34,600 nucleotides of DNA from Planctomycetota bacterium (GCA_003695705.1 RFHU01000111.1:1-34600); one strand, 5' to 3'; positions 1-13,654 are shown, counted from the first letter of the stretch. Program-made: numbers and translations. Notes: generated by a model from the letters alone, not told the origin.

Positions 1-41
1 CCGCTCGCCGCCGCCCGGCGGCGAGGAGCCCGAGCGCGGGG

Positions 42-47
42 TAAAGT
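42..47 (+). promoter_or_regulatory. Candidate -10 element of a leaderless transcript
   Basis: TAAAGT lies exactly 8 nt before the ATG at 56. With usual -10 to start-site spacing, transcription would begin at or next to the ATG. No clear Shine-Dalgarno sequence lies in that 8-nt gap. The same arrangement recurs at 7773, 16231, 27168 and 29686. A matching -35 is not obvious. Confidence 0.4.
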
Positions 48-55
48 GACCGCCC

Positions 56-616
56 ATGAGCGAAGCCCCCGTCTACGTTCTGGTCGACGGTGAGAACGTC
101 GACCGCACCCTCGGCCAGATCCTCGAAGGGAAGCCGCGGCCCGAGCAGCGGCCCCGCTGGGATCGGGTGCGCCAGTTCGCGGAGAAGACCTACGGCAAGC
201 CGGCCCGCGCGCTCTTCTTCCTCAACGCCAGCCGCGGCCTGCCGGGGACCTTCGTGCAGGCGCTTCGCCTCGCGGGCTTCGTGCCCATTCCCTTGGTCGG
301 TTCGAGCGACCAAAAGGTCGTGGACATGGCGATCCTGCGCACCCTCGAGGCCCTCGCGAAGCGTCCGGGGGACGTGCTCCTCGTCAGCCACGACAACGAC
401 TTCCGCGACGCCTTCGCCGCGTGCGCCGCCAGCGGACGCCGGTTGGGGGTCCTGGGCTTCACCGAATACCTCAGCGGAGACTACTTCGAACTCAAGGCCG
501 CAGGAAGCGCAGAGCTCTTCGACCTCGAGGACGACGCCGAAGCCTTCGAGGGCGGTCCGCTCCCCCGCGTTCGCGCCATTCCCATCGAGCGCTTCGATCC
601 GCTCCGCTTCCTTTGA
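56..616 (+). CDS. NYN domain (PIN-like nuclease, LabA/DUF88 type) protein
   Basis: A 186-residue soluble protein that fills a single NYN domain. The N-terminus VLVDGENVD places D11 at the end of the first strand. KVVDMAI gives D90 and the SHDNDF motif gives D113 and D115; together these form the acidic metal-binding set expected of PIN-like nucleases. The family is thought to cleave RNA, but the substrate here is unknown. The last 40 residues are acidic and then proline/arginine-rich and may be a flexible tail. It is separated by 240 bp from the next gene, so it is probably transcribed alone. The ATG is supported by the -10-like TAAAGT just upstream. Domain recognition is firm; the role is inferred. 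Confidence 0.85.
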   Translation: MSEAPVYVLVDGENVDRTLGQILEGKPRPEQRPRWDRVRQFAEKTYGKPARALFFLNASRGLPGTFVQALRLAGFVPIPLVGSSDQKVVDMAILRTLEALAKRPGDVLLVSHDNDFRDAFAACAASGRRLGVLGFTEYLSGDYFELKAAGSAELFDLEDDAEAFEGGPLPRVRAIPIERFDPLRFL

Positions 617-764
617 GGCGTCCCCCACGGGGTCGGAGGGGTGGCGCCGCGGGCGCCGGCGACCCCTTTGGGGAGCGGGCTGCACTGGTGGGACGAAGGC
701 GGTGCGCGGCGGCCGCCGGAGCCATAAACCCATGCCCGGCAAGCCCTTGTCGGAGGTGCCTCGA

Positions 765-793
765 TTGACAGCCCCTGGGGGCATCAGTACTAT
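765..793 (+). promoter_or_regulatory. Sigma70-type promoter for the TPR kinase operon
   Basis: A perfect -35 TTGACA (765-770), a 17-bp spacer and TACTAT as -10 (788-793) precede the kinase start at 857. Transcription would start near 800 and give a leader of about 57 nt. This is one of the best housekeeping promoter matches in the window and lies in the 240-bp gap, where I see no gene. Confidence 0.65.
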
Positions 794-856
794 CCAACTG
801 GCGGCGTTCGCCTCCGCTCGCGGGGTTCGAGGGAGGCGGCGCGGGGCGGTGCTTTC

Positions 857-5713
<4,857 letters not shown>

Positions 5714-5716
5714 GCC

Positions 5717-7729
5717 TTGGCGCAACTGACCATCGTCGAGGGAGAGGACCGCGGGAAGACCTTCGCCCTCAGTCGCCGCGAGGAGACGCTCGGGAGTGCG
5801 AGCGAGAACACGATCGTCCTCCACGACCGACGGATCTCAGCCCACCACGCGCAGATTCAGCGCAAGCGCTACGGCTACGAGATCCACAACCTCGACCAGA
5901 CCAAGGCCCTCCTCGTCAACGGCGAGGTGTTCAAGTCGACCCGCCTCCAGCACGGCGATTGGGTCACCATCGCGGACACGACCTTCGTGTTCTCCGAGGA
6001 CGACGAGCCCGAGCGAGAGAACCCCGAGGCGCAGAGCATCGACACCGACGACCTGCTCCGCTCGCAGATCCAGGCGCGGCGGAAGACCTTCGAGGACGCC
6101 GAGTCGGTCATCGAGTCCCTCGACCGCTCGAACGCGGTCGACCAACGCCTCAAGACCCTCTTCCGCCTCGCGCACGAACTCTCGGGAATCCGCTTCCTCC
6201 GTCAGCTCGGTGACCGCCTCGCGCGCGAGGTCCTGCGTGTCTTCGACGCGGACCGCTGCGTGGTCCTCACCATGGAGGACCAAAGGAGGCTCAAGCCTCT
6301 GGCCACGAAGAGTCGCGGCCGCGGCCTCGAGGGCGAGGACGTCGTCTCGCGGACGATCATCAAGCACGTCCTCAGCAGCCGGGAGGCGCTGCTCTGCACC
6401 GACGCCCTCGACGACGACCGCTTCCTCTCCGGCAAGTCGATCGTCGACTCGAACGTGCGCTCCTTCATGTGCGTCCCCTGCATTCACCAGTCGCAGGTCG
6501 TCGCGCTGATCCTCGTCGACAGCACGACCGAGCGCAGCTTCTCCGCCGAGGATCTCGACTTGCTCGCCGGCATCGCGCAGTTCGTCGCGATTCTCATGGA
6601 GAACTGCAAGGCCTACCACAAGGGCCGCGACTACAACCGCCAGCTCTTCCACCTCGGGCGAGCGATCCAGCAGCTCTCCAGCTACTTGGACCGCAACAAG
6701 GTCCTCAAGGAGGCCGGGAAGATCGCCTGCCAGCAGCTCGGCTGCTTCAAGGCGAGCATCATTCTCGTGGGAGAAGACGGACGCCTGCGGCTCGAGAGCG
6801 TGCAGGGCATGACCAAAGAAGTCTGGAACAAGATTCGCGGCACGGACATCGGCGAGCGCTTCTGCCGGCAGGTGATCGAGGAGGGGCGCCCGCTCCTGGT
6901 GCAGGACCTGCGGGAGCTCGGCTACGTCCCCAACCCGCGCTACTCGAGCCGCTCCTTCTTGATCGTGCCCATCGTGACCAAGAGCCGGCGCGGCTCCCTG
7001 AAGGGGACGCAGACGCGCATTCGCGGGACCATCGCGGTGACCGACAAGACGGACGGCTCGTCCTTCACCGGCAACGATCAGAAGATCCTGGACATCCTCG
7101 CCGGGCAGCTCGGGGTCGTGCTCGAGAACGCCGAACTCTACGAGAAGGCCACGGTGGACAGCCTCACCAAGGTCTACCTACGTCGGCACTTCGAGCAACG
7201 CCTCGAGCAGGATCTCGCCACGGCCCGCGCCCAGGGGACTCCGCTCTCCCTGCTGATCTTGGACATCGACCACTTCAAGCACACCAACGACACCTACGGG
7301 CACCAGGCCGGGGACGCCGTGCTGCGCACCCTGGGCCGCTTGCTGAAGAAGTGCGTGCGTCCCGACTCCGACACAGTCGCCCGCTACGGCGGCGAGGAGT
7401 TCACGATCATTCTCCCCGAGGCGGACGCGGGCCTCGCCGCCAAGGTCGCCCAACGCATCTTGCGGGCCGTGGCGGCCGAGGAGTTCCCCATCGGCAACGA
7501 GCGCACGATCCGCAAGACCGTGTCCATTGGGATCGCCACCGTGGCCCCGGGCGAGCGCGAGACCATGGCGCGCCTGATCAAGAAGGCCGACTACGCCCTC
7601 TACGAGGCCAAGGAGACCGGACGCAACCGCAGCGTGCGCTGGAGCGAGGAGTTGCTGCAGAAGCTGCGCCGCAACGCGCGCGCGAGCGGGCGTCAGCCGA
7701 CGAGCTCTTCGGAGCAGCCCGCCGGCTGA
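5717..7729 (+). CDS. Diguanylate cyclase with FHA-like and two GAF domains
   Basis: 670 residues starting at TTG, 3 nt after the kinase stop; the start is chosen because MAQLTIVEGEDRGKTF is a typical FHA first strand. FHA-like domain about 1-95; GAF 1 about 150-297; GAF 2 about 309-475; GGDEF domain about 478-648. The active-site loop is GGEEF at 558-562, an accepted catalytic variant, so it should make c-di-GMP from two GTP. The inhibitory I-site is not standard: the position that should read RxxD five residues before GGEEF reads PDSD, with arginine shifted by one. The FHA-like domain has G-S where the phosphothreonine-binding arginine normally follows glycine, and lacks the SxNG signature. 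No transmembrane segment. Likely output partner of the upstream kinase, by position. Confidence 0.93.
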   Translation: MAQLTIVEGEDRGKTFALSRREETLGSASENTIVLHDRRISAHHAQIQRKRYGYEIHNLDQTKALLVNGEVFKSTRLQHGDWVTIADTTFVFSEDDEPERENPEAQSIDTDDLLRSQIQARRKTFEDAESVIESLDRSNAVDQRLKTLFRLAHELSGIRFLRQLGDRLAREVLRVFDADRCVVLTMEDQRRLKPLATKSRGRGLEGEDVVSRTIIKHVLSSREALLCTDALDDDRFLSGKSIVDSNVRSFMCVPCIHQSQVVALILVDSTTERSFSAEDLDLLAGIAQFVAILMENCKAYHKGRDYNRQLFHLGRAIQQLSSYLDRNKVLKEAGKIACQQLGCFKASIILVGEDGRLRLESVQGMTKEVWNKIRGTDIGERFCRQVIEEGRPLLVQDLRELGYVPNPRYSSRSFLIVPIVTKSRRGSLKGTQTRIRGTIAVTDKTDGSSFTGNDQKILDILAGQLGVVLENAELYEKATVDSLTKVYLRRHFEQRLEQDLATARAQGTPLSLLILDIDHFKHTNDTYGHQAGDAVLRTLGRLLKKCVRPDSDTVARYGGEEFTIILPEADAGLAAKVAQRILRAVAAEEFPIGNERTIRKTVSIGIATVAPGERETMARLIKKADYALYEAKETGRNRSVRWSEELLQKLRRNARASGRQPTSSSEQPAG

Positions 7730-7772
7730 CGAGGGCCCCCCGCTCGGCCTCGGCCGCCGCGGGCGCGGGGCA

Positions 7773-7778
7773 TAGAAT
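7773..7778 (+). promoter_or_regulatory. Candidate -10 element of a leaderless transcript
   Basis: TAGAAT stands out in a GC-rich gap and ends 8 nt before the ATG at 7787. The transcript would begin at or next to the start codon. There is no purine-rich ribosome site between them. No good -35 is visible 17-18 bp upstream. Confidence 0.45.
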
Positions 7779-7786
7779 CCGCGCCC

Positions 7787-8860
7787 ATGAGAGTCTTCGT
7801 CCTCGGCGGCACGGGCTTCGTCGGTCGGCACGTCGTGCACGCCTTCCTCGGCCAAGGGCACGAGGTGGCCACCAGCGTTCGTCCGGGGAGCGACGCCTCC
7901 GCCTTGGCGGGACTCGAGGTCGAGCGGGTTCTCTGCGACCTGACCGTTCCGGAGAGCTTGCGCGCGGCCTTCGCGGGGCGCGATCTGGTGGTGCACACCG
8001 CCGGCGTCCTCTCCCTCTGGGAGCGGCACGCCCCCGTTCTCTACCGGGTCAACGTGCTCGGCACCCGCAACGTCGTGGAGGCTTGCCTCGCGACGGGAGT
8101 GGGGCGCCTGATCTACACGGGAAGCGTGGGGATCTACTCGGGGACGAGCGAGCCCGTCCCCGTGGACGAGGAGGGCGCCCCCACCACCGAGCGCTTCCAC
8201 TCCTTCCACGTGACCTCCATGTGCCTTGCCGAGGCAGAGGTCTTCAAGGGGGTCGCGCGCGGCCTCGACGCGGTGCTCCTGCATCCGGGCCTTTGCCTCG
8301 GCGAGGGCGACCGCAGCATGCACTCCTCGTGGGCGCTCGTCGGCCTGGCCTACGCCCGGCTGCCCTTCGCACCCCCCGGCGGGGCGAGCCTGGTCGACGT
8401 CCGGGACGTGGCCCGGGCGCACGTCCTTGCCGCCGAGAAAGCCCCTCGGGGCGGGAACTACCTCTTGGGCGGCGCGAACCTGACCAACCGAGCCTTCGTC
8501 GACCTGCTGCGGGAGGAACTCGGAATCCGCGTGCCGCCCCTGCCCGTTTCGCGCGCGGGCATGCGCGCCCTCGGTTGCCTGGGCGAGTGGGTCGCCCGCG
8601 CCCGCGGGGCGGACGACGGCACCTACATCAGCCTCAACGAGGCCATTGGGCGCAGCATGTCCCTTTACTGGTTCATCGACGACCGCAAGGCCCAGCGCGA
8701 GCTCGGACACGGGCACTCGCCGATCCGTCCGGCGCTGCGCCGTCAGCTCGCTTGGCTCGAGGAACGCGGCCTGCTTCCCCAGAGCGGCTTTGGGCTGCGG
8801 GAGTTCCTGGCTCGCTTCTTTCCTTCCCCGGGGCAACTGGACAGAATGGCGCCCCCATGA
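7787..8860 (+). CDS. NAD-dependent epimerase/dehydratase-like (extended SDR) protein
   Basis: 357 residues with an N-terminal Rossmann fold: GGTGFVG at 7-13, then a typical sequence of strands (LCDLT, VVHTAGV, RLIYTGSVG). Overall it resembles hopanoid-associated sugar epimerase HpnA and dihydroflavonol reductase-like proteins. The expected YxxSK catalytic motif is replaced by HVTSM, with H141 for tyrosine and M145 for lysine, while the flanking CLAEAEV aligns well, so ordinary SDR chemistry is doubtful. It may have a different reaction or be a binding protein. Its stop overlaps the next start by 4 nt (ATGA), which ties it to a sugar phosphotransferase and suggests a role in nucleotide-sugar or lipid-linked sugar metabolism. 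An HpnA role is possible because hpnG and hpnH are 24 kb away. Confidence 0.85.
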   Translation: MRVFVLGGTGFVGRHVVHAFLGQGHEVATSVRPGSDASALAGLEVERVLCDLTVPESLRAAFAGRDLVVHTAGVLSLWERHAPVLYRVNVLGTRNVVEACLATGVGRLIYTGSVGIYSGTSEPVPVDEEGAPTTERFHSFHVTSMCLAEAEVFKGVARGLDAVLLHPGLCLGEGDRSMHSSWALVGLAYARLPFAPPGGASLVDVRDVARAHVLAAEKAPRGGNYLLGGANLTNRAFVDLLREELGIRVPPLPVSRAGMRALGCLGEWVARARGADDGTYISLNEAIGRSMSLYWFIDDRKAQRELGHGHSPIRPALRRQLAWLEERGLLPQSGFGLREFLARFFPSPGQLDRMAPP

Positions 8861-10251
8861 ACCTCGGCGCCCGACGCCCGGCCCTCCTCGCACGGCGCGC
8901 GGCCGACCTCCTCGCGGTCGGCCTGGCGTTGGCGGCGGCGTACCAGCTGCGCTTCGCCTCGGGGCTCGTCGAAAGCGGCTCCGGCCTCGAGCCGCTCGCC
9001 GAACACTTGCTCCGCCCCCTCCCGTTCGCGCTCGCCCTCGCCGCCGCAGCGCTCGAGGCCGCCGGCGTCTACCGCCGCCCGCCCCGCGGCGCCGCCGAGG
9101 AGGTGCGCATCGTCCTCCGCGGCAGCGTCTACGTCGTGGTCCTCACCGTCGCCGCAACCTTCTTCGACCGCGCGCAGAGTTATTCCCGCCTCATGGCGGT
9201 GGCCTTCGCCGGAGGCACTCCCCTTTGCCTCCTCTGCGGACGGGCCGTTCTGCGCGCCGCAGAGCGGGCCCTTCGGCGCCGCGGGGTGGGGCTGCGGCGC
9301 GCGCTCGTCGTCGGCGGCGGCGAGCCGGCGCGGCTCTTGTGCGAACACCTGCGCTACGAAGGGCTCGGCGTGGAGCTCGTCGGCTGGATCCCGACCGGGT
9401 CCGCGGGGGAGGAGCCCGACCCAGGGGCCGCCGTCTTGGGGACCCTCGACGAGGTGCCGAACGTCGTCGCAGCCTACGGGGTCGAAGACGTCTACCTCGC
9501 CGTGCCCCAGGAGGCCCCCCTGCGGCTGCGCGAACTCGACCGCGCCCTCAGCCGCACGCCGGTGGACGTGCACTTCGCGCCGGACCTCGCGGGCTGCGCT
9601 CTGATTCGTCCCGAGGTCTTCCGCCTGGGCGACCTGCCCTTGATCACCCTTCGTCAGGGGCCCCACACGGGGCTCGACGCCTGGGTCAAACGCGGCTTCG
9701 ACCTCCTGGGGGCCGCGGCCCTCCTCCTCGTGTTCTCGCCCCTCCTCGCCCTCATCGCGGCCGCCATCAAGCTGAGTTCTCCGGGGCCCGTGCTGTTTCG
9801 CCAGCTCCGCGTCGGTTGGGGCGGCCGCCGCTTCACGATCCTCAAGTTCCGCACCATGTGCGTCGACGCCGAGCGGATCGGCCCCACCCGCACGCTGCGG
9901 GACGATCCGCGCCGCACCCGCGTGGGCGCCTTCCTGCGGCGCACGAGCCTCGACGAGCTGCCCCAGCTCCTCAACGTCCTCCGCGGCGACATGAGCCTGG
10001 TCGGCCCTCGGCCGGAACCCCTCGGCCACTACCCGGCCCTCGAGCGCGAGCTTCCCGAGTTCATGCTCCGCCACAGCGTTCGCGCCGGCATGACCGGGTG
10101 GGCGCAGGTCCACGGCCTGCGCGGAGACGCGCCCGTAAAGGAGCGGCTGCGCTTCGACCTCGACTACATTCGCCGCTGGTCGTTGCTCTTGGACCTCAAG
10201 ATCCTCGCGCTCACCGCGGTGCGAGGCTTCGTCCACCCCAACGCCTTCTGA
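8857..10251 (+). CDS. Polyprenyl glycosylphosphotransferase (exopolysaccharide initiation, WcaJ/PssY-like)
   Basis: 464 residues; ATG at 8857 overlaps the SDR stop. The N-terminal half has several hydrophobic segments (about 17-32, 48-70, 88-105, 115-130) and a CoA-binding-like domain (RALVVGGG near 150). A long hydrophobic hairpin at about 280-305 precedes the catalytic bacterial sugar transferase domain with KFRTM near 329, DELPQLLNVLRGDMSLVGPRPE and a C-terminal GWAQVHGLRG stretch. Enzymes of this family move a sugar-1-phosphate from a nucleotide sugar to undecaprenyl phosphate at the inner membrane, the first step of exopolysaccharide or O-antigen assembly. The sugar cannot be read from sequence. 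Other polysaccharide genes (flippase, polymerase) are absent from the window. Confidence 0.93.
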   Translation: MNLGARRPALLARRAADLLAVGLALAAAYQLRFASGLVESGSGLEPLAEHLLRPLPFALALAAAALEAAGVYRRPPRGAAEEVRIVLRGSVYVVVLTVAATFFDRAQSYSRLMAVAFAGGTPLCLLCGRAVLRAAERALRRRGVGLRRALVVGGGEPARLLCEHLRYEGLGVELVGWIPTGSAGEEPDPGAAVLGTLDEVPNVVAAYGVEDVYLAVPQEAPLRLRELDRALSRTPVDVHFAPDLAGCALIRPEVFRLGDLPLITLRQGPHTGLDAWVKRGFDLLGAAALLLVFSPLLALIAAAIKLSSPGPVLFRQLRVGWGGRRFTILKFRTMCVDAERIGPTRTLRDDPRRTRVGAFLRRTSLDELPQLLNVLRGDMSLVGPRPEPLGHYPALERELPEFMLRHSVRAGMTGWAQVHGLRGDAPVKERLRFDLDYIRRWSLLLDLKILALTAVRGFVHPNAF

Positions 10252-10436
10252 ACGCGCTGCGGACCCGCCTCCTCCGACCCGTACCGTGAGACGTTCCGGC
10301 GCGCCGCACGCCATGGTGCAACGCTTCGCTGCGACGCATGTCGCCCAATGCGGTCAGGAAACCAACCACGCAAGAACACCAAAGGACTTGCGCGGGCAGC
10401 GCCCAACTGGGTGCGGTCCTTGCTCTTAGGGGCGGC

Positions 10437-11282
10437 ATGGGACGGCGACACTACAAACTCCTCCAAGAACTCGGGCGCGGCTCCGCCGGGGTCATTCACC
10501 TGGCCCTCGACGTGCGCGACGAACGCCTGGTGGCCCTCAAGCACCTCTCCCGCGAGGCGGTGCATCGGCACCACAACGCGGTGGCGCGCTTCCGTCGCGA
10601 GGTCCGGATCCTCTCGCGGCTGCGCCACCCCAACCTGGTCGAGATCGTCGCCTGCGGACGCTCGGGGGGGCGCCCGTACTTCGCCATGGAGTACGTGGAC
10701 GGGAAGAACCTCAACGACGTGGTGGCCGCGCAGACCCTGACCCTCCGCCAGTCGCTGGAGATCGCCCGCAAGCTGGCCGAGGCCCTCGACTACATTCACG
10801 AGCACGGCATCGTCCACCGCGACGTAAAGCCGAGCAACATCCTGATCGACCGGCGCTTCGAACCCCTCCTCGCCGACTTCGGCCTCGCCCACGACAAGAG
10901 CGAGGTGGACCTCGGCCTCACCGCCTCGGGGACCGCCGTGGGGACCTTGCGCTATTGCTCCCCCGAGCAGTGCGCCGGGGACAGCTACAAAGTGGACGGC
11001 CGGGCCGATCTCTACGGGCTCGGGGTGGTCCTGTGCGTCATGATCACCCGCCGCTTCCCCAAGTGCCCCGAGTCCATGCAGGACCTGCGGGGTCGATTCG
11101 ACCGCGAATACCGGCGGCTCATGACCCGCATGCTGGTTCCCGAGGACGTGATCCGGATCTGCCGCAAGACCATGCGCTACGAGGCGAAGAAGCGCTACGC
11201 CAGCGCTCGGGAGCTCGCCCGCGAGCTCGCCAGGGCGCTCGAACGACTCAGCTCGGGGTCGCGGTTGGCCCGCTCGGCCTGA
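10437..11282 (+). CDS. Small soluble Ser/Thr protein kinase
   Basis: 281 residues, almost only a kinase domain. The start at 10437 is chosen because GRRHYKLLQELGRGSAG begins the domain directly and AGGGG lies just before it; an in-frame ATG at 10338 would add 33 residues unlike any domain. Key residues are intact: ATP lysine K35, HRDVKPSN with D129, DFG with D147, and an SPEQ activation-segment end. There is no transmembrane segment or added sensor domain, which is unusually bare for this type, so it may act downstream of another kinase or associate with a partner. The 185-bp gap before it has several short inverted repeats (for example AAGGAC at 10382 and GTCCTT at 10416) and no gene that I can support. 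Convergent with the protease gene. Confidence 0.9.
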   Translation: MGRRHYKLLQELGRGSAGVIHLALDVRDERLVALKHLSREAVHRHHNAVARFRREVRILSRLRHPNLVEIVACGRSGGRPYFAMEYVDGKNLNDVVAAQTLTLRQSLEIARKLAEALDYIHEHGIVHRDVKPSNILIDRRFEPLLADFGLAHDKSEVDLGLTASGTAVGTLRYCSPEQCAGDSYKVDGRADLYGLGVVLCVMITRRFPKCPESMQDLRGRFDREYRRLMTRMLVPEDVIRICRKTMRYEAKKRYASARELARELARALERLSSGSRLARSA

Positions 11283-11390
11283 GGGAGAGCCGAGCCGGAG
11301 CCCCGGGCGGGCGCCCCGTCGCCAGCCGACGTCGCCGCCGACGAGTCGTGAGGTTCAGCCAGCCCAAGGTGCTTCGCAGGCGGGCGGCCG

Positions 11391-12854
11391 TCAGTCGATC
11401 AAGACGAAGCGGGAGAACTCGCCGTCCCAGACGCGGAGCAAGACCCCCTGCGAGAGATCGAGCGCGCGCACGGCCGCCTCGAGGTCGTCGAGGGTGTGGA
11501 TCGGGCGGCGGTCCACTTCCTGGAGGATCAGGCCGGGGCGAATGCCCTGCTCGGCGGCGAGGGAGCCGTGCTCGACGCGGGTAATGACCACCCCCTGCGC
11601 GTCGGGTGCGAAGCCCAGTCCGCGGGCAAGGCGGGGCTCCAGTTGGCGGGCGGTGATTCCGATTCCCTCCGGCGCCGGCGCCGAGCCCCGAGCGGGGGGC
11701 TCTCCTTCGGCGGCGGGAGCCTTCCGCTCCACGGGCACCACGCTTACTGCGTGGGGACGGCCCTCGCGCACGATCCGCAGCTCGAGGGGCGCGCCGACGT
11801 CGGCCGTGGCGACGAGGTGCAGCAGGCGGCTGGCGTCGGTGACCGGCTGGCCGGCCACGGCCACGATCAAGTCGCCGGCCTGGAGGCCGGCTTCGTCGGC
11901 GGGGCTGCCCGGGACGGCGCCGCCCACGAGCGCGCCGCCCTGCTCCCCAAGCCCGAGGCGGCGGGCCAGCTTGGGCGAAGCGTTCTGGACCGAGAGGCCG
12001 AGCCAGCCGCGGACCACGCGCCCGTGGTCCACGACGTCCTCCATGACCTTGCGGGCCATGTTGCTCGGAATGGCGAAGCCGATTCCCTGGTATCCCCCGC
12101 TCCGCGAAGCGATCGCCGTGGTGACGCCGATCACTCGCCCCTCCAGGTCGAGCAAGGGCCCGCCCGAGTTGCCCGGGTTGATCGCCGCGTCGGTCTGAAT
12201 GAAGTCTTCGTAGGCGGCCACGCCTACCCGCGAGCGGCCCTTGGCCGAGACGATCCCCGCCGTGACCGTCTGGTCGAGACCGAAGGGATTCCCGACGGCG
12301 AGGGTCCAGTCGCCCACTTGCAGCGCGTCCGAGTCGCCGAACTCGACGGGGACGTAGGGCCGCCCCTCGGGGTGGGGCTCGAGGCGGAGGACGGCGAGGT
12401 CGCTGAGGGGGTCGCTGCCGATCACCTCGGCGCGGACCTCCTGCTGGTCGGGGAGGGTCACCGACACCCGCTGGGCGTCGGCCACCACGTGGTAGTTGGT
12501 CAGGGCCAGCCCCGAGGCGCCCACGACGAAGCCGGTGCCGTTGGAGCGCTGGAGCTGCGCGGGGCTCTCCTCGGCGCGGCCCTCGAAGAAGCGCCCGAGG
12601 AAGCCGATCAGGGGGTTCGCGCGGTCGAGGTCCACCCAGCGCTCGGTGGTAATGTTCAATACGCTTGGGCGGACCCTTCGGGCGGCGCGCTGGAAGGCCA
12701 CCGCGAGCTGGCGGGCGGGCGCCGCGGCTTCGGCGGCGGGGGGCCTGGGGCCCCCGCCGTCCGCCAGGGCGTGCCCGAAGGCGAAGGCCGCCAGGGCGCA
12801 GGCCACGCCGGCGGCGTAGAGGACGGAGGGGGAAGGGTTGGCGCGGTCGGTCAC
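11391..12854 (-). CDS. HtrA/DegQ-type periplasmic serine protease with two PDZ domains
   Basis: 487 residues starting at GTG 12854. A hydrophobic N-terminal segment (about 10-31, LYAAGVACALAAFAFGHALA) is a signal peptide or anchor. The trypsin-like domain has a full triad: H122 (TNYHVV), D152 (SDLAVL), S230 (GNSGGP); the spacing is close to that of DegP. Two PDZ domains follow, about 300-385 and 400-485, giving the classic DegP/DegQ layout. It should degrade or refold misfolded envelope proteins. Longer upstream reading frame exists but is rich in Arg/Pro and has no signal peptide at its start, so I reject it. It faces the kinase stop across 108 bp and is divergent from the next gene; the 83-bp shared upstream region probably holds both promoters, though no strong hexamers stand out. 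Confidence 0.94.
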   Translation of the reverse strand: MTDRANPSPSVLYAAGVACALAAFAFGHALADGGGPRPPAAEAAAPARQLAVAFQRAARRVRPSVLNITTERWVDLDRANPLIGFLGRFFEGRAEESPAQLQRSNGTGFVVGASGLALTNYHVVADAQRVSVTLPDQQEVRAEVIGSDPLSDLAVLRLEPHPEGRPYVPVEFGDSDALQVGDWTLAVGNPFGLDQTVTAGIVSAKGRSRVGVAAYEDFIQTDAAINPGNSGGPLLDLEGRVIGVTTAIASRSGGYQGIGFAIPSNMARKVMEDVVDHGRVVRGWLGLSVQNASPKLARRLGLGEQGGALVGGAVPGSPADEAGLQAGDLIVAVAGQPVTDASRLLHLVATADVGAPLELRIVREGRPHAVSVVPVERKAPAAEGEPPARGSAPAPEGIGITARQLEPRLARGLGFAPDAQGVVITRVEHGSLAAEQGIRPGLILQEVDRRPIHTLDDLEAAVRALDLSQGVLLRVWDGEFSRFVLID

Positions 12855-12937
12855 GCTTGTGTTACGGCTGCGGAGGCGGGCCGTTGGGGCCGATAGGTGG
12901 GGGAGCCGAAGGAGCTTGCGGAGAGGGTGGAGGCACC

Positions 12938-13654
12938 GTGAACGCGCCGCCGAGGATCGGGATCGAAGTCGACCTAGAGGCCACCGAGGCGGGCCGCCGC
13001 TACGCCAAATGCTACGAGGCCTACTTCGACGCGGTCCTTGCCGCCGGCGGGACGCCGATCCTCTTGCCGCCCTGTCCGCCCCCCGCCCTCGGCGCGCAGC
13101 TTGCCTGCGTGGACGCGCTCGTCGTTCCTGGGGGCGACGATTTCCACGCTCGGGAGTGGGGCGAGGAGCAGCGCCCCTGCGAGCGCTTCGTGGAGGTCGA
13201 CCCGCGGCGACTGGCCGCCGGACGCCGCCTGCTCGAGGCAGCCCTCGCGCAGGGCCTTCCGGTGCTCGGGGTTTGCTACGGCATGCAGTTGCTCTGCCTG
13301 GTGCGCGGCGGGCGGCTCGTTCAGGACATTCCCCAGGAGGTCGCCTGCCCACTCGACCACGACGGCGCGGGCCACCCCCTCGAAGTCGAGCCGGGCACCT
13401 TGCTCGCGGCGCTCCTCGGCGGCGAGCGCGCCGAGGTCAACTCCCGCCACCATCAGGCGGTGCGCGAGCCGGGGGACGGGCTGCGGGTGAGCGCCCGCGC
13501 CCCCGACGGCGTCGTCGAGGCCATCGAAGGGACCGAGGGCTTCCTGCTCGGGGTGCAGTGGCACTGCGAGGAGCTGGGCGAGTCCCCCGGAGGGCTGGGG
13601 CTGTTCCGCGGCCTGGTGGAGGCGGCGCGCGCGCGCGCCGCCCTCCACGCCTGA
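12938..13654 (+). CDS. Class I glutamine amidotransferase-like hydrolase (peptidase C26, PuuD-like)
   Basis: 238 residues starting at GTG 12938, with GGAGG 4 nt upstream supporting this start. The class I amidotransferase fold shows PGGDDF near 65, the nucleophile elbow GVCYGMQ with C113, and GVQWHCE with H209 and E211. The family hydrolyses gamma-glutamyl amides such as gamma-glutamyl-GABA in polyamine breakdown. Normally the last motif reads HPE; here proline is cysteine (C210), which leaves the catalytic His and Glu in place. No polyamine or GABA genes are nearby, so the substrate is open. It is divergent from the protease and 90 bp before the next gene. Confidence 0.9.
   Translation: MNAPPRIGIEVDLEATEAGRRYAKCYEAYFDAVLAAGGTPILLPPCPPPALGAQLACVDALVVPGGDDFHAREWGEEQRPCERFVEVDPRRLAAGRRLLEAALAQGLPVLGVCYGMQLLCLVRGGRLVQDIPQEVACPLDHDGAGHPLEVEPGTLLAALLGGERAEVNSRHHQAVREPGDGLRVSARAPDGVVEAIEGTEGFLLGVQWHCEELGESPGGLGLFRGLVEAARARAALHA

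Noticed and set aside
2..49. End of an upstream gene at the window edge
   Set aside because: Two frames end within the first 49 bases, but about 15 residues give no way to decide whether either is real.
6469..8856. Upstream extension of the sugar phosphotransferase frame
   Set aside because: Arg-rich and unlike any domain; overlaps the diguanylate cyclase and SDR. The real start is ATG 8857 at the ATGA overlap.
10338..10436. Upstream ATG giving 33 extra residues on the small kinase
   Set aside because: No similarity to kinase N-termini; ATG 10437 has a better ribosome site and starts the domain.
12855..13352. N-terminal extension of the HtrA protease frame
   Set aside because: Arg/Pro-rich without a signal peptide, and it overlaps the divergent amidotransferase gene.
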